Positions 4,681-5,280 of a DNA stretch of 5,280 bases are shown in pieces. How positions within the stretch are numbered: position 1 is the stretch's first letter; every line of letters starts with the position of its first letter. The translations under genes and the position numbers were made by a program. The notes under the pieces were generated by a model. That model did not search any database. It saw only the letters and a program-made list of their open reading frames with translations, and was not told the DNA's origin. This stretch comes from JAHRVQ01 sp047616645 (GTDB lineage Bacteria > Pseudomonadota > Gammaproteobacteria > Pseudomonadales > Azotimanducaceae), in assembly GCA_047616645.1 (NCBI GenBank), contig JBLHIH010000207.1, positions 1-5,280 of the forward strand, given 5' to 3'.

Positions 4681-5280
4681 ATGGAAAATATTAAGGTCAT
4701 CGGATTTGATGCAGATGACACCCTTTGGCATAACGAGCAGTATTTTCTGGATGCCGAAAAACAATTTTGGGAATTGCTGGAGGACTTTTTACCTCAACAT
4801 GCATCTGCCAGAGAGCTGATGAAAACAGAAATGCAGAACATTGGGCTTTACGGATACGGCATAAAAGCATTTACACTTTCGATGATAGAAGCCGCCATCG
4901 CCATAACGAACGGCACGATCACCAGTGCTGGGATTTCTGAGATTATCGGATACGGAAAAGACATGCTGAGCAAGCCTATTGAATTAATCGAAGGTGTCGA
5001 AGAAGTCTTAACTCAGCTCCAAGGTAAATATAGATTAGTTGTTGTGACCAAAGGTGACTTATTGGACCAACAGCGCAAATTAGTCAAATCCGGAATCGAA
5101 GACTACTTCCACCACATCGAAATAGTCTCTGAAAAGAACGATGAAGAATACACAAAGTTAATTAAACACCTAGACGTTGAGCCCACCGAATTTGTCATGG
5201 TGGGGAATTCCCTAAAATCCGACGTACTACCCGTACTCAACATCGGCGGTCACGGCATGCATGTCCCCTACCATACCACC
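4681..5280 (+). CDS. HAD-superfamily hydrolase (phosphatase-like), 3' end outside the window
   Basis: The frame is open from 4681 to the window edge (200 residues seen) and lacks only its C-terminal end; relatives of this type are usually about 230-240 residues. All four HAD motifs are present: motif I FDADDTLW (9-16) with the nucleophile Asp10 and acid/base Asp12; motif II Thr123 in VVTKGD (121-126); motif III Lys152 in SEKND; and motif IV GNSLKSD (175-181) with Asp181 for Mg2+. The segment between about 17 and 100 is helical and fits a C1-type cap, which makes a small phosphorylated metabolite the likely substrate. Motif IV ends in PVLNIGG and then HVPYHTT, a pattern I associate with a subgroup of uncharacterised COG1011-like phosphatases. 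It lies 33 bp after the GST on the same strand, with no terminator between them. The particular substrate cannot be named. Confidence 0.93.
   Translation, partial: MENIKVIGFDADDTLWHNEQYFLDAEKQFWELLEDFLPQHASARELMKTEMQNIGLYGYGIKAFTLSMIEAAIAITNGTITSAGISEIIGYGKDMLSKPIELIEGVEEVLTQLQGKYRLVVVTKGDLLDQQRKLVKSGIEDYFHHIEIVSEKNDEEYTKLIKHLDVEPTEFVMVGNSLKSDVLPVLNIGGHGMHVPYHTT

Noticed and set aside
4570..4764. Minus-strand 64-codon open frame over the GST/HAD junction
   Set aside because: It is antisense to the GST end and to the HAD nucleophile motif, with no family-like sequence.

Overview
The window looks like chromosomal DNA of a Gram-negative bacterium, most likely a gammaproteobacterium and possibly marine. 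The evidence is moderate G+C (mid-40s percent, estimated by eye), a NorM-type MATE pump, a PnuC-type vitamin-precursor transporter, and a GST and HAD hydrolase of proteobacterial type. No RNA gene, insertion sequence, CRISPR array or integron site is visible.

Layout. Bases 3-113 hold the 3' end of an upstream plus-strand gene, possibly a LacI-type regulator. Bases 114-291 are a noncoding leader flanked by two copies of a 22-bp imperfect repeat (92-113 and 231-252). Then comes a plus-strand pair: a cytochrome P450 (292-1434) and a 12-helix MATE exporter (1436-2815) separated by one base. Facing them, after only 10 bp, is a minus-strand pair read right to left: a membrane-anchored or secreted rhodanese (3861-3439) and a PnuC-family transporter (3437-2826), again one base apart. 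Divergent from the rhodanese is a plus-strand pair: a glutathione S-transferase (best start 3955, stop 4647) and a HAD-superfamily phosphatase (4681 onward), cut by the window edge.

How the genes may work together. The P450-MATE pair reads as a 'modify and export' unit for a small hydrophobic molecule; its substrate and redox partner are not visible. The rhodanese-PnuC pair is co-transcribed by geometry, but the functional link is unclear. GST and HAD are probably an operon.

Most notable observations: the tightly coupled P450-MATE pair with candidate operators upstream; a 9-bp perfect inverted repeat around an inner palindrome between the divergent rhodanese and GST genes, which bears on the GST start; and a three-unit, 15-bp in-frame tandem repeat inside the GST thioredoxin fold that ends exactly at the expected glutathione-binding Glu-Ser pair and adds two cysteines.
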